A stretch of DNA of 64,000 bases from Acidobacteriaceae bacterium (GTDB lineage: Bacteria; Acidobacteriota; Terriglobia; Terriglobales; Acidobacteriaceae): NCBI GenBank assembly GCA_028283625.1, contig JAPWKG010000024.1:124001-188000 (forward strand), given 5' to 3'. This document shows positions 63,153 to 64,000 of the stretch, piece after piece. Each line of letters starts with the position of its first letter. Position 1 is the first letter of the stretch. A program made the translations under genes and the position numbers. The notes below the pieces were generated by a model that saw nothing but the letters and a program-made list of their open reading frames with translations, had not been told where the DNA came from and searched no databases.

Positions 63153-64000
63153 TTGTATGCCAAGGCCAGTGTCGCGCTGTTTGTCTGCCTTTTGGGTGGA
63201 CAGAACGTTGCGTGTGCCCAAGCCGCCAATCCATTAGCGGAGCTAACGCTTTCAACCTGGACGACACAGCAAGGGTTGCCGCAGAACTTTATAACTGCCC
63301 TTGATCAGACCAACGATGGTTTTCTCTGGGTCGGTACGATGGGCGGCCTGGCTCGCTTCGATGGCCTGAGCTTTCGTACCAGTTTTGCCGGGGACGCCGG
63401 CATCCATGCAAACATCAGCTCTCTGGCGCATGATCGCAACGGAGATCTCTGGGTAGGAACCGCTTCCGGCCTGTATGTGGAGCACCGTGGCGTCTTTCAC
63501 AGCGTCGCTCTTCCGGAGCCGGCGCCGATGAGAATTGAAAAGCTACTTGAGGATGCTGAGGGCAATGTATGGCTTCGTACGCGCACGCATCTCTGGCGTG
63601 TACGTGCGGGGCAGCGGCGTTTTGATCTGGTTCTGGAGCATGCGGAGAGTGTTCATAGCTTTGCGCTCGATCAAGCCGGAAATCTTTGGTGTGCCACCGG
63701 CAATGAGCTGGAACGTCGTGGCCAGCAAGGGCGCGGCCCGGTAGAGAGGGTTGCGCTTCCAGGAGCGAAGTATGTTTTAAGCGCTTCCGATGGAAGGCTC
63801 TACGCAGGGGACAACCATAAGCTCTATCGCTACAACGACCATAAGTTTGTGCAGGTTCCCCGTGCCGGTGCTGAAGAGTTTGTCAGCGTTGCCACAACGC
63901 GGGATGGCGCGATTTGGATGGCAAGCGGCGGGCTGGAGGGCGTCTCCCGCAGAGCGAAGGATGGGACGCTCGCCATGCTTTCGGCGCACGACGGTTTAGC
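63153..64000 (+). CDS. Two-component regulator propeller protein, N-terminal part (cut by window end)
   Basis: The frame is open from the stop of the previous gene to the last base. A TTG at 63153 after CAGGAGC gives a signal peptide (KASVALFVCLLGGQNVACAQA). Propeller blades follow: LPQNFITALDQTNDGFLWVG, GDLWVGTASGL, GNVWLRTRTHLW, GNLWCATGNEL. The layout is that of the propeller sensor at 30613, so a kinase or GGDEF output domain is expected beyond the edge. The gene follows the GGDEF-EAL gene by 51 bp and may be cotranscribed. Confidence 0.8.
   Translation, partial: MYAKASVALFVCLLGGQNVACAQAANPLAELTLSTWTTQQGLPQNFITALDQTNDGFLWVGTMGGLARFDGLSFRTSFAGDAGIHANISSLAHDRNGDLWVGTASGLYVEHRGVFHSVALPEPAPMRIEKLLEDAEGNVWLRTRTHLWRVRAGQRRFDLVLEHAESVHSFALDQAGNLWCATGNELERRGQQGRGPVERVALPGAKYVLSASDGRLYAGDNHKLYRYNDHKFVQVPRAGAEEFVSVATTRDGAIWMASGGLEGVSRRAKDGTLAMLSAHDGL

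Overview
The window reads as chromosome of an acidobacterium (class Terriglobia, Acidobacteriaceae type). The case rests on several traits together: moderately high GC, two Oar-like TonB-dependent receptors with an N-terminal carboxypeptidase-regulatory domain, sensor kinases with periplasmic 'two-component regulator propeller' domains, very large surface proteins built from ASH or He_PIG repeats, and a complete Tad pilus operon. This is a judgement from gene content; no search was run. There is no prophage, insertion sequence, CRISPR array or rRNA. One tRNA (Val, GAC) is present with its own promoter.

Region by region. 1-2084: the tail of an ECF sigma factor, a zinc-finger anti-sigma factor with C-terminal HEAT repeats, and a two-PDZ exported protein. 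2195-6823: a large exported propeller/ASH-repeat protein. 6824-11682 (minus): iscR and iscS, then NAD-malic enzyme and an HI0933-type flavoprotein. 11791-16913: a DUF3861 protein, a CDP-alcohol phosphatidyltransferase, a tandem universal stress protein, a bestrophin channel and a histidine kinase/response regulator pair. 16967-19105: tRNA-Val, an Lrp regulator divergent from alanine dehydrogenase. 19115-25432: an exported amidohydrolase, then a MocR regulator divergent from an omega-aminotransferase, a YdfG/IsfD-like reductase and a TauE-like exporter. This last set fits taurine nitrogen assimilation with isethionate export. 25739-30551: a TonB receptor and an APC amino-acid permease.

30613-41597 looks like a galactan utilisation locus. 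It holds a propeller sensor kinase and NarL-type regulator, a GH53 endo-galactanase overlapping a GH35 beta-galactosidase, and a second Oar-like receptor. A 37-bp element, ungapped with 24 identities, lies upstream of both the GH53-GH35 pair and the receptor gene, and suggests common control.

41716-64000 is a surface-attachment and signalling region. Two paralogous orphan ribbon-helix-helix proteins flank a tandem HD-GYP protein. Then come a 1602-residue He_PIG-repeat lipoprotein, an OmpA-family protein, a thirteen-gene Tad/Flp operon on the minus strand (including a DUF192 gene and a 30-residue membrane protein), a GGDEF-EAL protein, and the start of another propeller sensor gene cut by the window edge. 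Five strong intrinsic terminators and several palindromes are recorded.
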